Source: Planctomycetota bacterium (GTDB lineage: Bacteria > Planctomycetota > UBA1135 > UBA2386). Taken from it: a stretch of 19,251 nucleotides of DNA. Below the pieces are notes generated by a model. That model was not told where the DNA came from. It did no database searches and saw nothing but the letters and a program-made list of their open reading frames with translations. The position numbers were made by a program, and so were the translations under genes. Numbering within the stretch: position 1 is the stretch's first letter; each line of letters starts with the position of its first letter. This document shows positions 1-8,125 of this stretch, in pieces. The stretch is taken from contig JAEUHU010000264.1 of NCBI GenBank assembly GCA_016793305.1, positions 1 through 19,251 of the forward strand. Reading direction: 5' to 3'.

Positions 1-1443
<1,443 letters not shown>

Positions 1444-1503
1444 GTTCGATCGAGCGGAAGATTCAGTTGCGGAATGTCTGGGTCACGATGCGGCTGCGCC
1501 GCG

Positions 1504-2037
1504 TCACACCGGCGCCTGCGCGAGCTTGTGCTGGAGCTGGTCCAGCGCTGCGCGCAGCGAGCCGTCGTAGAGCACGTTGCCGACCACGAGGCGCACGCCA
1601 CCGAGCAGTTCGGGGCGCACGGTCGAGGTCAGCTGGACCTTCTTGCCGCTGAGGCGGCCGGCGAGCGTGGTCAGCGCCGCCAGTTCGTCGGCCGCCAGCG
1701 CATGCGCCGACTCGGCCACACCCTGCACCTCGCCGCGCTCCGCCATCAGCAGCGTGCGGAACGCGTCGTGGATCGAGAACAGCACCTCGAGGCGGCGGCG
1801 GTGCTGCAGCACGCCGACGAGGTTCTTCGTCAGCGCGTGCCGACCGGCGACCAGCTTGTCGAGGATCGCGGCCCGCTCGGCGGGCGTCACGTCCGGGCTC
1901 GTCAGCAGCGACTGCGCTGCAGCCGAGGCCAGGCTCTGCTGCACGGCGTGCAGGTCCGCGGCGACGGTGTCGACCGCACCCTGGCCCTTGGCCGAAGCGT
2001 ACACCGCCTCGGCGTAGCGCTTGGCGAGCAGGGTCAT
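1504..2037 (-). CDS. atpH: ATP synthase F1 subunit delta
   Basis: Delta (OSCP-like) subunit, which joins the top of the F1 head to the b-subunit stalk. The product is 177 residues, the normal length, starting MTLLAKRYAEAVYASA, with the typical N-terminal helical-bundle signature (KRYAEAVY...A) and a C-terminal region containing VRPELLGGVRLVVGN, matching the conserved PELIGG motif. The start ATG (2035-2037) overlaps the TGA stop of atpF (2034-2036) in an ATGA arrangement, which decides the start and implies translational coupling. A longer reading of the frame, up to 2457, runs through atpF in another frame and is not real. Confidence 0.95.
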   Translation of the reverse strand: MTLLAKRYAEAVYASAKGQGAVDTVAADLHAVQQSLASAAAQSLLTSPDVTPAERAAILDKLVAGRHALTKNLVGVLQHRRRLEVLFSIHDAFRTLLMAERGEVQGVAESAHALAADELAALTTLAGRLSGKKVQLTSTVRPELLGGVRLVVGNVLYDGSLRAALDQLQHKLAQAPV

Positions 2038-2579
2038 CGGCCACCCGCGTCGGCGTTGGCGACGAACTGCTGGACCAGCGGACGGTTCTTCTGCGCGTCG
2101 ACTTCCTGGCGCAGCAGCTTGCCGGTCGCGGCGATCGTCAGGTCGACCGCGAGGGCCTTGATCTCCTGCAGCGCCTGGCGCTTCTCGGCCGCGATCGTGT
2201 CGCGCGCCTTCTGCAGTTCCTGCTTCGCGCGCTCGTCGGCGAGGCGAACCGCCTCGGCCGCCTGGCGCTCGGCGCGGGCCATCGCCTCTTCGACCATGCG
2301 CTTGCCGTCGGCCTGGGCCTTCTGCAACTCGGCCTTGGCCTGCGCCATCTGCGCCTCCGCTTCCTTGCGGGCGACGGCGGCGGCGGCGATCGCGTCCTCG
2401 ACCTTCTTGTCGCGTTCCTCCAGGGCCGTCGTGATCGGGCCGTAGACGAACTTCCACATCACCGGCAGGGCGATGAAGAAGGCGAGGAAGGTCCAGATCA
2501 TCGCGCCCGGAGAGAACTCGAGGATCGAGCTCAGGGAGCGATCACCTTCGGGAAACACAGCGGCGAGGAATGCGAACAC
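2034..2579 (-). CDS. atpF: ATP synthase Fo subunit b
   Basis: Peripheral-stalk b subunit: one N-terminal membrane helix and a long cytoplasmic coiled coil that holds F1 against the a subunit. The proposed protein has 181 residues: a short lead, a membrane helix at about 26-46 (MIWTFLAFFIALPVMWKFV), then a charged Ala/Glu/Lys/Gln-rich helix to the C-terminus. I chose the GTG at 2579 because AGAGG lies 6 nt upstream. Another in-frame GTG at 2642 sits inside a perfect hairpin without a Shine-Dalgarno and would add an Arg-rich lead. An ATG starting at MIWTF would begin right at the membrane helix. The stop overlaps the atpH start by 4 nt. A 121-nt gap with two hairpins separates it from atpE. Confidence 0.9.
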   Translation of the reverse strand: MFAFLAAVFPEGDRSLSSILEFSPGAMIWTFLAFFIALPVMWKFVYGPITTALEERDKKVEDAIAAAAVARKEAEAQMAQAKAELQKAQADGKRMVEEAMARAERQAAEAVRLADERAKQELQKARDTIAAEKRQALQEIKALAVDLTIAATGKLLRQEVDAQKNRPLVQQFVANADAGGR

Positions 2580-2585
2580 GCGGAG

Positions 2586-2590
2586 CCTCT
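2586..2590 (-). promoter_or_regulatory. Shine-Dalgarno deciding the atpF GTG start
   Basis: AGAGG on the minus strand, 6 nt before the GTG at 2577-2579. It is the only purine-rich ribosome site near any candidate atpF start, so it favours 2579 over the GTG at 2642. Confidence 0.55.
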
Positions 2591-2638
2591 GCGAACGGCG
2601 GACGGTCGGAGCGGACGAACGGACACGGATCCGACGGA

Positions 2639-2656
2639 GCACGGCGAGCGCCGTGC
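2639..2656 (-). promoter_or_regulatory. Perfect hairpin 2 in the atpE-atpF spacer
   Basis: GCACGGCG, a 2-base spacer, then CGCCGTGC: an 8-bp perfect inverted repeat. It lies in the atp message between atpE and atpF, nearer to atpF. It has no T-run after it, so it looks like an RNA-stability, processing or partial-attenuation element rather than a classical terminator. Its function is inferred. Confidence 0.5.
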
Positions 2657-2673
2657 AACCGTCAGTCTTGGAC

Positions 2674-2693
2674 GGAGGCGCCGTGGCGCCTCC
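2674..2693 (-). promoter_or_regulatory. Perfect hairpin 1 just after atpE
   Basis: GGAGGCGCC, a 2-base spacer, then GGCGCCTCC: a 9-bp perfect inverted repeat beginning 7 nt after the atpE stop codon. No T-run follows. Hairpins at this point could protect the atpE message or reduce read-through, helping to produce more c subunit than b subunit. That role is inference; the symmetry is directly visible. Confidence 0.55.
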
Positions 2694-2700
2694 TAGGCGA

Positions 2701-2982
2701 TCACTTGCCGGCCAGGATCAGGCCGATGACCGCCGCGAACAGCGCGACGCCTTCGACGAAGGCCGACAGCAGCAGCGCGTTGCCCTTGATGGCGTCCGCG
2801 GCTTCCGGCTGGCGGGCGATGCCCTCACCGGCCGAGCCACCGATGCGACCGATGCCGAAGCCGGCGCCGAGCGCGGCCATGCCGGCCGCGAGGCCTGCAC
2901 CGAGGCCCCAACCGGAGTTGGCGGCGGCGGCGAGCTTGACGGCGGCTTCTTGGGCGGCGGGATCCTGGAAGAAAGCGAGCAT
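2701..2982 (-). CDS. atpE: ATP synthase Fo subunit c
   Basis: Proteolipid c subunit forming the rotating membrane ring. The protein has 93 residues with two hydrophobic hairpin helices joined by the conserved polar loop ARQPEA. The carboxylate that carries the ion is the Glu in SAFVEGVALFAAV in helix 2. The Gln of helix 1 and the Ser/Thr after the Glu that mark Na+-binding rings are replaced by non-polar residues or Gly, so proton coupling is likely. The N-terminus is about 15 residues longer than the shortest c subunits. GGAG lies 6 nt before the ATG at 2982, a better ribosome site than most genes here, consistent with the high copy number of this subunit. Confidence 0.96.
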   Translation of the reverse strand: MLAFFQDPAAQEAAVKLAAAANSGWGLGAGLAAGMAALGAGFGIGRIGGSAGEGIARQPEAADAIKGNALLLSAFVEGVALFAAVIGLILAGK

Positions 2983-3056
2983 TGGGTTCTCCGTGACTAC
3001 TTGCTGAAGGAAATGGATGCGGAAGTTCGTGGACGTCGGGCGGGGCGCAGCAGGAA

Positions 3057-4064
3057 TCAGTGTTCCTGGTGCATGGCCTGCCAGAGGAAGTTGATGCTGA
3101 GGAACGTGAAGATGTACGCCTGCAGCAGCGTGACGAAGGCCTCGATCACGTAGATGAAGATCGCGAGGCCCGCGCACGGCAGCGCGGTCAGGTAGCTGGT
3201 GGCAGCGCCACCCTGCATCTTGGTGAACAGGAACACCAGCGCGATGGCCGAGCCGATCACCAGGTGGCCGGCGAGCATGTTCGCGAACAGACGGATGGTC
3301 AACGCGAACGGCTTGACGACGAGGCCGACCAGTTCGATCGCGAACATCATCGGCCACAGCAGCACCGGCACGTGCGGCACGAGGCCCTTCCAGAAGCCGA
3401 GCGCACCATTGCTCTTCATGCCCATGCCGATCATCGTCAGGAAGATGATGATCGCGAGCGCGCCGGTCACGTACGGGGTGCCGGTGGCGGTGTAGATCGC
3501 CAGCGGGAAGTGATGCCCAGCGCTCGGGATCAACCCGAGGACGTTCTGGAAGCAGATGAAGAAGAAGACGAACAGGAAGAACGGCACGAAGGGCCGCCCG
3601 TGTTCCTTCCCCATCACCTTGTAGACCATCTCGTCGCGGATCCAGAGGCACCAGCCTCGCAGGATGCGCGTGAACCAGCCGACCTGGTTCTTCTTGAAGC
3701 TGCCGACGACCGGCAGGAACAGCACCAGCATCAGGCCGAGCGCGACCCACTGCCACGGCTGGACGTTGTAGATCGCGAAGAGCTTGTTGACCTGGTCGTC
3801 GGGCGAGATCTTCGGCGTGAAGATCACGTACGGCACGCTGTGCGAGAACTGCTTGTTGAAGAAGTCCGCGTTCGACATCTCGAGCGTCGACTTCTCGTGG
3901 CCATGGCCGTGGTCCTGAGGACCCTGGGCCGCCGCCTTCTCGCCAGCCGCAGCACCGGCCGGAGGATTCCCCTGGGCAACCAGCCCACCCGCCACGCCGA
4001 GGCCGACCAGCAGCCAGAGCAGCAGGGGAAGGGCACGCTGGAGGATGGTGCGCGTCGGGAGCAT
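3057..4064 (-). CDS. atpB: ATP synthase Fo subunit a, long form with signal-like N-terminus
   Basis: Membrane a subunit that forms the proton half-channels against the c ring. It has 335 residues, longer than the 271 of the Escherichia coli protein. The extra length is N-terminal: a signal-like hydrophobic segment (about 10-30), a Pro/Ala/Gly stretch, a His-rich DHGHGHEK (51-58), then the normal core with several membrane helices. The essential Arg is R258 in LTIRLFANMLAGH; the residue nine positions later, Glu in E. coli, is H267, a swap common in this family. It starts 6 nt after the atpI-like stop and shows no clear Shine-Dalgarno, so translation may be coupled. A 74-nt spacer leads to atpE. 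Confidence 0.95.
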   Translation of the reverse strand: MLPTRTILQRALPLLLWLLVGLGVAGGLVAQGNPPAGAAAGEKAAAQGPQDHGHGHEKSTLEMSNADFFNKQFSHSVPYVIFTPKISPDDQVNKLFAIYNVQPWQWVALGLMLVLFLPVVGSFKKNQVGWFTRILRGWCLWIRDEMVYKVMGKEHGRPFVPFFLFVFFFICFQNVLGLIPSAGHHFPLAIYTATGTPYVTGALAIIIFLTMIGMGMKSNGALGFWKGLVPHVPVLLWPMMFAIELVGLVVKPFALTIRLFANMLAGHLVIGSAIALVFLFTKMQGGAATSYLTALPCAGLAIFIYVIEAFVTLLQAYIFTFLSINFLWQAMHQEH

Positions 4065-4070
4065 GTTCGA

Positions 4071-4697
4071 CTACGAAGGTCTGCCGGTCGACAAGCGGGA
4101 ACCGCCCGCGGGAGCCGCCGCATCGCGGCGGCGCGACAAGGCGCGCCACACGATGCCGGCGACGGTCACCTGGCCGACCAGGGATGCCGCCGCGAACGCG
4201 ACGGCAAAGGTGGTCACCAGTTCGAATTTCAGCTGCTGCGTACGCAGCGCGAGCACGCCGATCGTCACCACGGCGAGCTTCAGGACCAGGCCCGCAGCGA
4301 GGATGCCCTGCAGGCGCGACGCGAGCAGCCGGCCGTCGCCGTGCAGGCTCGCCATCGCCCGGTCGCCGAGGAACCCGCCCTTCAGCAGCACGGCCGCCCC
4401 ACTGGCGACCAGCGCCGCCGCGACGCCGAGCAAGGCGAAGCCTTCGGCGTCCGCCGGCACCAGGCCGAGCAGCCACGCCAGGGCCAGCAGGGCCAGCACC
4501 AGGGTCGCCGACCGCAGGTAGGCGCCGAGCAGCATGGCCGGCGCCAAGCCCGACGCAGGTACTGGGCCCGACGCGGGTGCTGGGCGCGGCGCATGCGCGG
4601 CCGTTCCCGCGGCAGGAGCCGGGGCGGCAGCACCGGCAACAGGGCTGTCGGCAGGCGAGGACACGAATCGGGGAGGTGCGAGCGGAGCGGGCGTCAC
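4071..4697 (-). CDS. atpI: AtpI-like Fo accessory membrane protein with Pro/Ala-rich N-terminus
   Basis: Predicted four-helix membrane protein in the position of atpI, directly before atpB. AtpI/AtpZ-type proteins are thought to help c-ring assembly or Mg2+ supply to the synthase; that role is known for the family, not shown here. The GTG at 4697 overlaps the atpZ TGA (GTGA), giving 208 residues. Residues 1-54 are a low-complexity Ala/Pro/Gly/Ser segment, and the helices lie at roughly 58-80, 88-110, 127-148 and 156-180. An in-frame ATG at 4535 (M55) would give a compact 154-residue protein with only the helices and remains possible. The family assignment comes from topology and operon place more than from clear motifs. 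Confidence 0.7.
   Translation of the reverse strand: MTPAPLAPPRFVSSPADSPVAGAAAPAPAAGTAAHAPRPAPASGPVPASGLAPAMLLGAYLRSATLVLALLALAWLLGLVPADAEGFALLGVAAALVASGAAVLLKGGFLGDRAMASLHGDGRLLASRLQGILAAGLVLKLAVVTIGVLALRTQQLKFELVTTFAVAFAAASLVGQVTVAGIVWRALSRRRDAAAPAGGSRLSTGRPS
4548..4583 (-). repeat. Imperfect 18-bp tandem repeat in the atpI-like N-terminal region
   Basis: Two adjacent 18-bp units (4548-4565 and 4566-4583) differ at two bases and encode PAPASG and PVPASG. This suggests the Pro/Ala linker grew by local duplication. It lies upstream of the alternative ATG at 4535. Confidence 0.7.
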
Positions 4698-4978
4698 GAC
4701 GGCGGTTTCTTGCCACCGTCCCTCGGCAACGTCCCGAACGGCCACAGTTCCGGGGCCAGCACGCGGATGAGATGCAGGATGCCACCGACGATGGCGAATC
4801 CGACGCACAGCAGCAGCAACCAAGGCTTGGTGCCGAACCGGGCGTCGAGCCAAAGACCACCGTAGGCGGACAATCCGACGCTGACCGCCAGGGTGAGTCC
4901 GGCTCCGAGGGCGCGCGGATTCGGGGGCGAACCGGGCGACTTCTGGCTGGAGGCTGGCGGAGGCGTTGGCTTGCTCAT
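4694..4978 (-). CDS. atpZ: AtpZ/AtpI family ATP synthase accessory protein
   Basis: Small two-helix membrane protein of the AtpZ type, encoded first in many atp operons. It has 94 residues from the ATG at 4978: a Pro/Ser-rich cytoplasmic lead, helix 1 (GAGLTLAVSVGLSAYGGLWL), the family signature G..LD..FGTKPW, then helix 2 (LLLLCVGFAIVGGILHLIRV). It is the promoter-proximal gene of the operon, and its stop overlaps the GTG of the next gene by 4 nt. A GTG two codons upstream (4984) is an alternative start. Only a poorly spaced GGTGAGG precedes the ATG, so the exact start is uncertain. The gene family is fairly clear. Confidence 0.82.
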   Translation of the reverse strand: MSKPTPPPASSQKSPGSPPNPRALGAGLTLAVSVGLSAYGGLWLDARFGTKPWLLLLCVGFAIVGGILHLIRVLAPELWPFGTLPRDGGKKPPS

Positions 4979-5013
4979 CCTCACCGCGTGTGCGACGTCG
5001 ACGAGGGGCGGGG

Positions 5014-5043
5014 AAGATAGCGAGCGCTCCCCGAGCCGCGCAA
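5014..5043 (-). promoter_or_regulatory. Candidate promoter of the atp operon
   Basis: On the minus strand, TTGCGC (5043-5038), an 18-nt spacer and TATCTT (5019-5014) lie upstream of atpZ, placing a start of transcription about 30 nt before its ATG. The -10 box matches the sigma70 consensus at four of six positions and the -35 at three of six. This is a weak call in a GC-rich genome. Confidence 0.3.
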
Positions 5044-5130
5044 CTTCGGCGCCGCCATTTTCTGCTCGTTTTGCAGGGGGTTCATGCCATGCCCTGTGCG
5101 GGCGACTGGGAATGGGTCCCGGCGTCCCGC

Positions 5131-5135
5131 AGGAG
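5131..5135 (+). promoter_or_regulatory. Shine-Dalgarno of the secreted-protein gene
   Basis: AGGAG, 4 nt before an ATG at 5140 and 7 nt before the ATG at 5143. The spacing favours 5143, which also gives a clean signal peptide. Confidence 0.6.
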
Positions 5136-5142
5136 AATCATG

Positions 5143-6210
5143 ATGCGATGCGCCCTGTTCGTGCTGCCGCTGCTGGCAGCCCTTTCCCCTGCCCAGAACG
5201 TCTCGCCGGCCGACCGCGGCCAACTCGAGGGCAACTCGTTCACCCACTTCCCGATCGGTCGCGCCAGCGCCCGCATGCAGACGCTGCACGTCGACCTGCC
5301 GGGCGGCACCGTGATCTCGGGGCACGCCTACCGCCGCGACGCGGTCGGCGTGCGCGGCGTGATCCCGGGCTTCACGTGCGACCTGCAGGTCACCCTGTCG
5401 ATCGCCCCGAACCTGCCGACGCAGGCCTCGACGAGCTTCGCCGCCAACACCGGCGCCAACGCGGTGGTCGTGCTGCCGCGCACGCTGGTCACCTTCCCGG
5501 CGACCGATCGGCCGACGCTCGATCCGACGCCGACGTTCGACCTGCTGGTCCCCTACCAGGTGCCGTTCGTGATGCCGGCCCAGGGCGGCACGCTGTGCGT
5601 CGACGTCGAGGTGTTCGGCAACGTCTCGGCGAGCGGCACCAACCAGAACCTCAGCATCTATCTCGACGCGCACGAGCACTTCGCCGACGGCCGCAGCGAA
5701 GCCGCCGCGTTCCGCACGTTCCAGGGCTGCCCGGCGCCGGGCAGCAACAACCCGTGCTTCGGCACGATGAGCCTGTGGCGGCTGCCGACCTCGTCCCGCC
5801 TCGACGTGTCGATCCGCGACGGCGTCGCCGACGACGGCAGTGGCACGACGCTCCCCTACGTGCTGCTCGGCACCAGCATCGACGGCTCGGCGTGGGCGCC
5901 GCAGCCGAACTGCCCGATCTGGAGCAGCCACGAGGTCTGGTTCTACATGCCCGGCGCGATGAACCTGCAGGGCAGCTACGACGGCAGCAAGACGGCGCTG
6001 CCGATCCTGCCGCCGGGCTACCGGCTGTGGTGCCAGGCGGGCTCGACCAACCTCGCGTCGATGGCGTTCACGTTCAGCGACGCGCTGACTTTCGTGACAC
6101 CGGCGCTGGGCACGCTGCCGATCCCGGTCACGCGGGTCGCCAACAGCACGAACCAGGCGGCTGCGACCGGCACGGTGTCGAACGCGGTGCCGGTGATGGC
6201 GTTCTTCTGA
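5143..6210 (+). CDS. Secreted protein of unknown function
   Basis: I do not recognise a named family. The 355-residue product begins with a signal peptide (MRCALFVLPLLAALSPA, cleavage likely just before QN), so it is probably exported. The mature part is rich in Gly, Thr, Pro, Val and Asn with alternating hydrophobic stretches, as in beta-sandwich exported proteins, and carries scattered Cys (FTCDL, TLCVDV, QGCPAPGSNNPCFG, NCPIW, LWCQAG) that could form disulfides outside the cytoplasm. No catalytic motif, membrane anchor or sorting tail is obvious. I recall similar architectures in exported planctomycete proteins, but that is not proof. An in-frame ATG at 5089 with a distant AGGGGG is an alternative start. 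It is divergent from the atp operon and followed by a hairpin. Confidence 0.8.
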   Translation: MRCALFVLPLLAALSPAQNVSPADRGQLEGNSFTHFPIGRASARMQTLHVDLPGGTVISGHAYRRDAVGVRGVIPGFTCDLQVTLSIAPNLPTQASTSFAANTGANAVVVLPRTLVTFPATDRPTLDPTPTFDLLVPYQVPFVMPAQGGTLCVDVEVFGNVSASGTNQNLSIYLDAHEHFADGRSEAAAFRTFQGCPAPGSNNPCFGTMSLWRLPTSSRLDVSIRDGVADDGSGTTLPYVLLGTSIDGSAWAPQPNCPIWSSHEVWFYMPGAMNLQGSYDGSKTALPILPPGYRLWCQAGSTNLASMAFTFSDALTFVTPALGTLPIPVTRVANSTNQAAATGTVSNAVPVMAFF

Positions 6211-6223
6211 TCGCCGCTTGTCC

Positions 6224-6250
6224 GATGCACACGAGGCCACCGTGTGCATC
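6224..6250. terminator. Hairpin between convergent genes, probable terminator
   Basis: GATGCACACG, a 7-base loop, then CGTGTGCATC: a 10-bp perfect stem starting 14 nt after the stop of the secreted-protein gene and facing the end of the prepilin-like gene. No T-run follows on either strand, so it would be a non-canonical or bidirectional terminator or an mRNA 3'-end protector. Confidence 0.55.
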
Positions 6251-6317
6251 GCGCATCGCTGGGGCCAGTCTTGCGCCCGGCAGCGTGGAGTGACCGTTGT
6301 GGCGATGCCTCGGCTGG

Positions 6318-6965
6318 TCAGTAGTCCAGCTGACGACACATCGGGATCGGCGACGACTCCCCGACCATCACCACCGGATCGTCCTTGTTGAACTCGGCGG
6401 GAATGCCCTCGAACACTTCGAGCAGGGCTGCGTACGAGTACTCACGAACGTTGACCATGTCGCCGAGCAGGATGTTGACGCTGCCGTCCTCGAGACACCA
6501 GCCGCCCTCGTTGTCCGTCGCAGCCAGGGCGTCTTCACCACGCATCTTGGCAAGGTACTGCTTGCCCCGCCCGGCATAGTCGGTGTCCGCCGACGTCAGG
6601 CCGCTGAGGTCCGGCCACGGGTTCTCGCCCCGCTTCACCTGCTTCATCCCCTCGACGAAGTTCGGGGCTTCGCTCTGCGGCGTGAAGAAGCGAGCGAAGT
6701 TCTCGTCGGTGTGCGGCATCACGGCCTGCGTCGTCCACAGCGAATGCAGCAACTTGTGCCCACCTTCGGTCGGCAGGTGCTTCAGCTTCTGCTTGTAGAT
6801 CACCATGAAGGTGCCGAGCTTGCTGAGGTTGCCTTTGTCGGCCGCGGCGCGAAACTGGTGCTGCGTGGCAGTCACCTCAGGCAACAGCACGGCGGCCAGC
6901 AGCCCGATGATGCCGATGACGATCAGGAGTTCGATCAGGGTGAAGCCGGACGTGCTACGGCGCAT
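6318..6965 (-). CDS. Prepilin-type (type II secretion/pilin-like) protein
   Basis: The N-terminus MRRSTSGFTLIELLIVIGII carries a textbook class III prepilin signal: a short basic leader, cleavage between G7 and F8 by prepilin peptidase, Glu at mature position 5, and a following hydrophobic helix. The 215-residue protein has a charged globular C-terminal part with no recognised domain; two Cys sit in GGWCLEDG and PMCRQLDY. Planctomycete genomes carry many such stand-alone prepilin-like proteins, so it need not belong to a full secretion system, and no secretion ATPase or peptidase gene is nearby. It lies 110 nt downstream of the HEAT-repeat lipoprotein on the same strand. The ATG lacks a clear Shine-Dalgarno. 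Confidence 0.88.
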   Translation of the reverse strand: MRRSTSGFTLIELLIVIGIIGLLAAVLLPEVTATQHQFRAAADKGNLSKLGTFMVIYKQKLKHLPTEGGHKLLHSLWTTQAVMPHTDENFARFFTPQSEAPNFVEGMKQVKRGENPWPDLSGLTSADTDYAGRGKQYLAKMRGEDALAATDNEGGWCLEDGSVNILLGDMVNVREYSYAALLEVFEGIPAEFNKDDPVVMVGESSPIPMCRQLDY

Positions 6966-7050
6966 GAGGGATCGCGATGGGAAGGGGTCGAGGGGCGCTG
7001 CAGTGTAGCGCCGCACCTCGCCGAGGAAACCTCCACCGCGTGCACCGTGC

Positions 7051-7070
7051 GGACCGGCCGAGGCCGGTCC
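7051..7070 (-). terminator. Perfect GC hairpin after the HEAT-lipoprotein gene
   Basis: GGACCGGCC, a 2-base spacer, then GGCCGGTCC: a 9-bp perfect stem starting 5 nt past the stop codon. There is no T-run. Its placement matches the hairpins after atpE and after the secreted-protein gene, so a 3'-end or partial terminator role is plausible but inferred. Confidence 0.5.
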
Positions 7071-7075
7071 CGGGC

Positions 7076-7867
7076 TCAGCGGCCGTTCTGCTGCGGCTGG
7101 CTTTGGCCCTCGGCACCGGCCGAACCGTTGTTCGACGGCTGGATCACCGGCTCGGTAGCCGGATTCGGCTGCGGATTGCCCTGCGGCATCGGCGGCATCG
7201 ACTCCCCCTGGTTCGGCATCGGCTGGCTCTCGCCGGACGGGGCCGCCACCTGGGTCTGCAGGTTGTGCTTCTGCTGGTAGACGGCGGCGAACTGCGCGTC
7301 GCCGCTGTACTCGCTCCACCACTGCCGCCAGCGCAGCACCGACAGCCGCAGATCGGCGTCGTTCTGGTTGAGGTGGTCGTAGCCAAAGTCGTGGCCCGTG
7401 GAACCCTTCAGCGCCTCGTGGCACAGGTAGCGCACTTCCTTGCGCTCGCTGTCGAGGCCTTCGATCAGGGTCGGCGACCAGGTGAGGTCCCCCATCTGCA
7501 CCAGCGTGCGCGCGCACTCCATGCGCACGGTCGGTTCGCTGTCGCTGACGGCGGCCTGCAGGTTCGGGATGGTGCGGCGATCGCGCAGGCGGCCGAGCAC
7601 CCAGGCGCACGAGCTGCGCACCTTGGGGTTGTCGTGCCGCAGGCCGTTCAGCACGGCCGGGATCGTCTGCTCGCCGGTCTGCGCCAGCCAGAGCAGGTTC
7701 TGCAGCAGCTCCTCGCGGTGCTGGTAGGGAATCTGCTCGATGCGCTGGTCGATCTCACCAGCCATCAGCGAGTTCGGTTGCTGGAACGGGCTCTCGGACG
7801 CAGTGGGCGTCGAAGAGCAAGAAGCGAAGGCGAGCAGCAGGGTGGCGCCGATGGCCGCGATCCTCAT
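7076..7867 (-). CDS. HEAT-repeat lipoprotein
   Basis: The 263-residue product starts MRIAAIGATLLLAFASCSS, a lipoprotein signal with the lipid-modified Cys at position 17, so it is probably membrane-anchored outside the cytoplasm. Residues about 65-155 form two to three HEAT-like helical repeats (IPAVLNGLRHDNPKVRSSC, IPNLQAAVSDSEPTVRMEC, SPTLIEGLDSERKEVRYLC), each ending with a Cys near the same place. Then comes FGYD followed by RWRQWWSEY, a pattern I associate with planctomycete HEAT proteins. The last 60 residues are a flexible Gln/Pro/Asn/Gly tail. Such repeats usually bind proteins; the partner is unknown. GAGG precedes the ATG at 7867. It is followed by a prepilin-like gene on the same strand. 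Confidence 0.87.
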   Translation of the reverse strand: MRIAAIGATLLLAFASCSSTPTASESPFQQPNSLMAGEIDQRIEQIPYQHREELLQNLLWLAQTGEQTIPAVLNGLRHDNPKVRSSCAWVLGRLRDRRTIPNLQAAVSDSEPTVRMECARTLVQMGDLTWSPTLIEGLDSERKEVRYLCHEALKGSTGHDFGYDHLNQNDADLRLSVLRWRQWWSEYSGDAQFAAVYQQKHNLQTQVAAPSGESQPMPNQGESMPPMPQGNPQPNPATEPVIQPSNNGSAGAEGQSQPQQNGR

Positions 7868-8125
7868 GGCAATCCTCGTCGAGTTCGGGGGGTGGCGGGG
7901 CGCTCTGCCCCGGCGACCGAACATCGACGCGAACCGATCCCGACTTGAGAAAAGTCCCGCGGCCCCGTCCAGGTCGACCGCACCCGGGCCACAGAGCCCC
8001 AGCACCGGCGCGGTGCCGCGAGGCACCCTTGCCACCGGCGACTGCGCGCGCTTGCATGGAGCACGGCTCGACCGAAGGGCGGTTGGGCCACATCCCATGC
8101 CCGTTGCCACTCGTCGGAGACACCC
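7868..8125. other. Divergent intergenic region between the lipoprotein and HU genes
   Basis: A 258-bp spacer expected to hold promoters for both divergent genes. I found no convincing -35/-10 pair on either strand. It contains a 6-bp stem CGGGGC/GCCCCG (7896-7912) in the likely leader of the lipoprotein gene and a short GACTT/AAGTC stem (7942-7956). The HU ribosome site GGAGA (8116-8120) lies 5 nt before its ATG. No small ORF or RNA gene is evident. Confidence 0.5.

Noticed and set aside
2580..2642. Longer atpF start at GTG 2642
   Set aside because: The codon lies in a perfect hairpin, has no ribosome site and would put an Arg-rich segment before the membrane helix.
3060..4865. 601-codon open frame on the plus strand
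   Set aside because: Antisense shadow of atpB, the atpI-like gene and part of atpZ; low-complexity charged product.
6318..6965. Part of a type II secretion or type IV pilus locus
   Set aside because: Only the prepilin-like gene is present; no ATPase, platform protein, secretin or prepilin peptidase is nearby.
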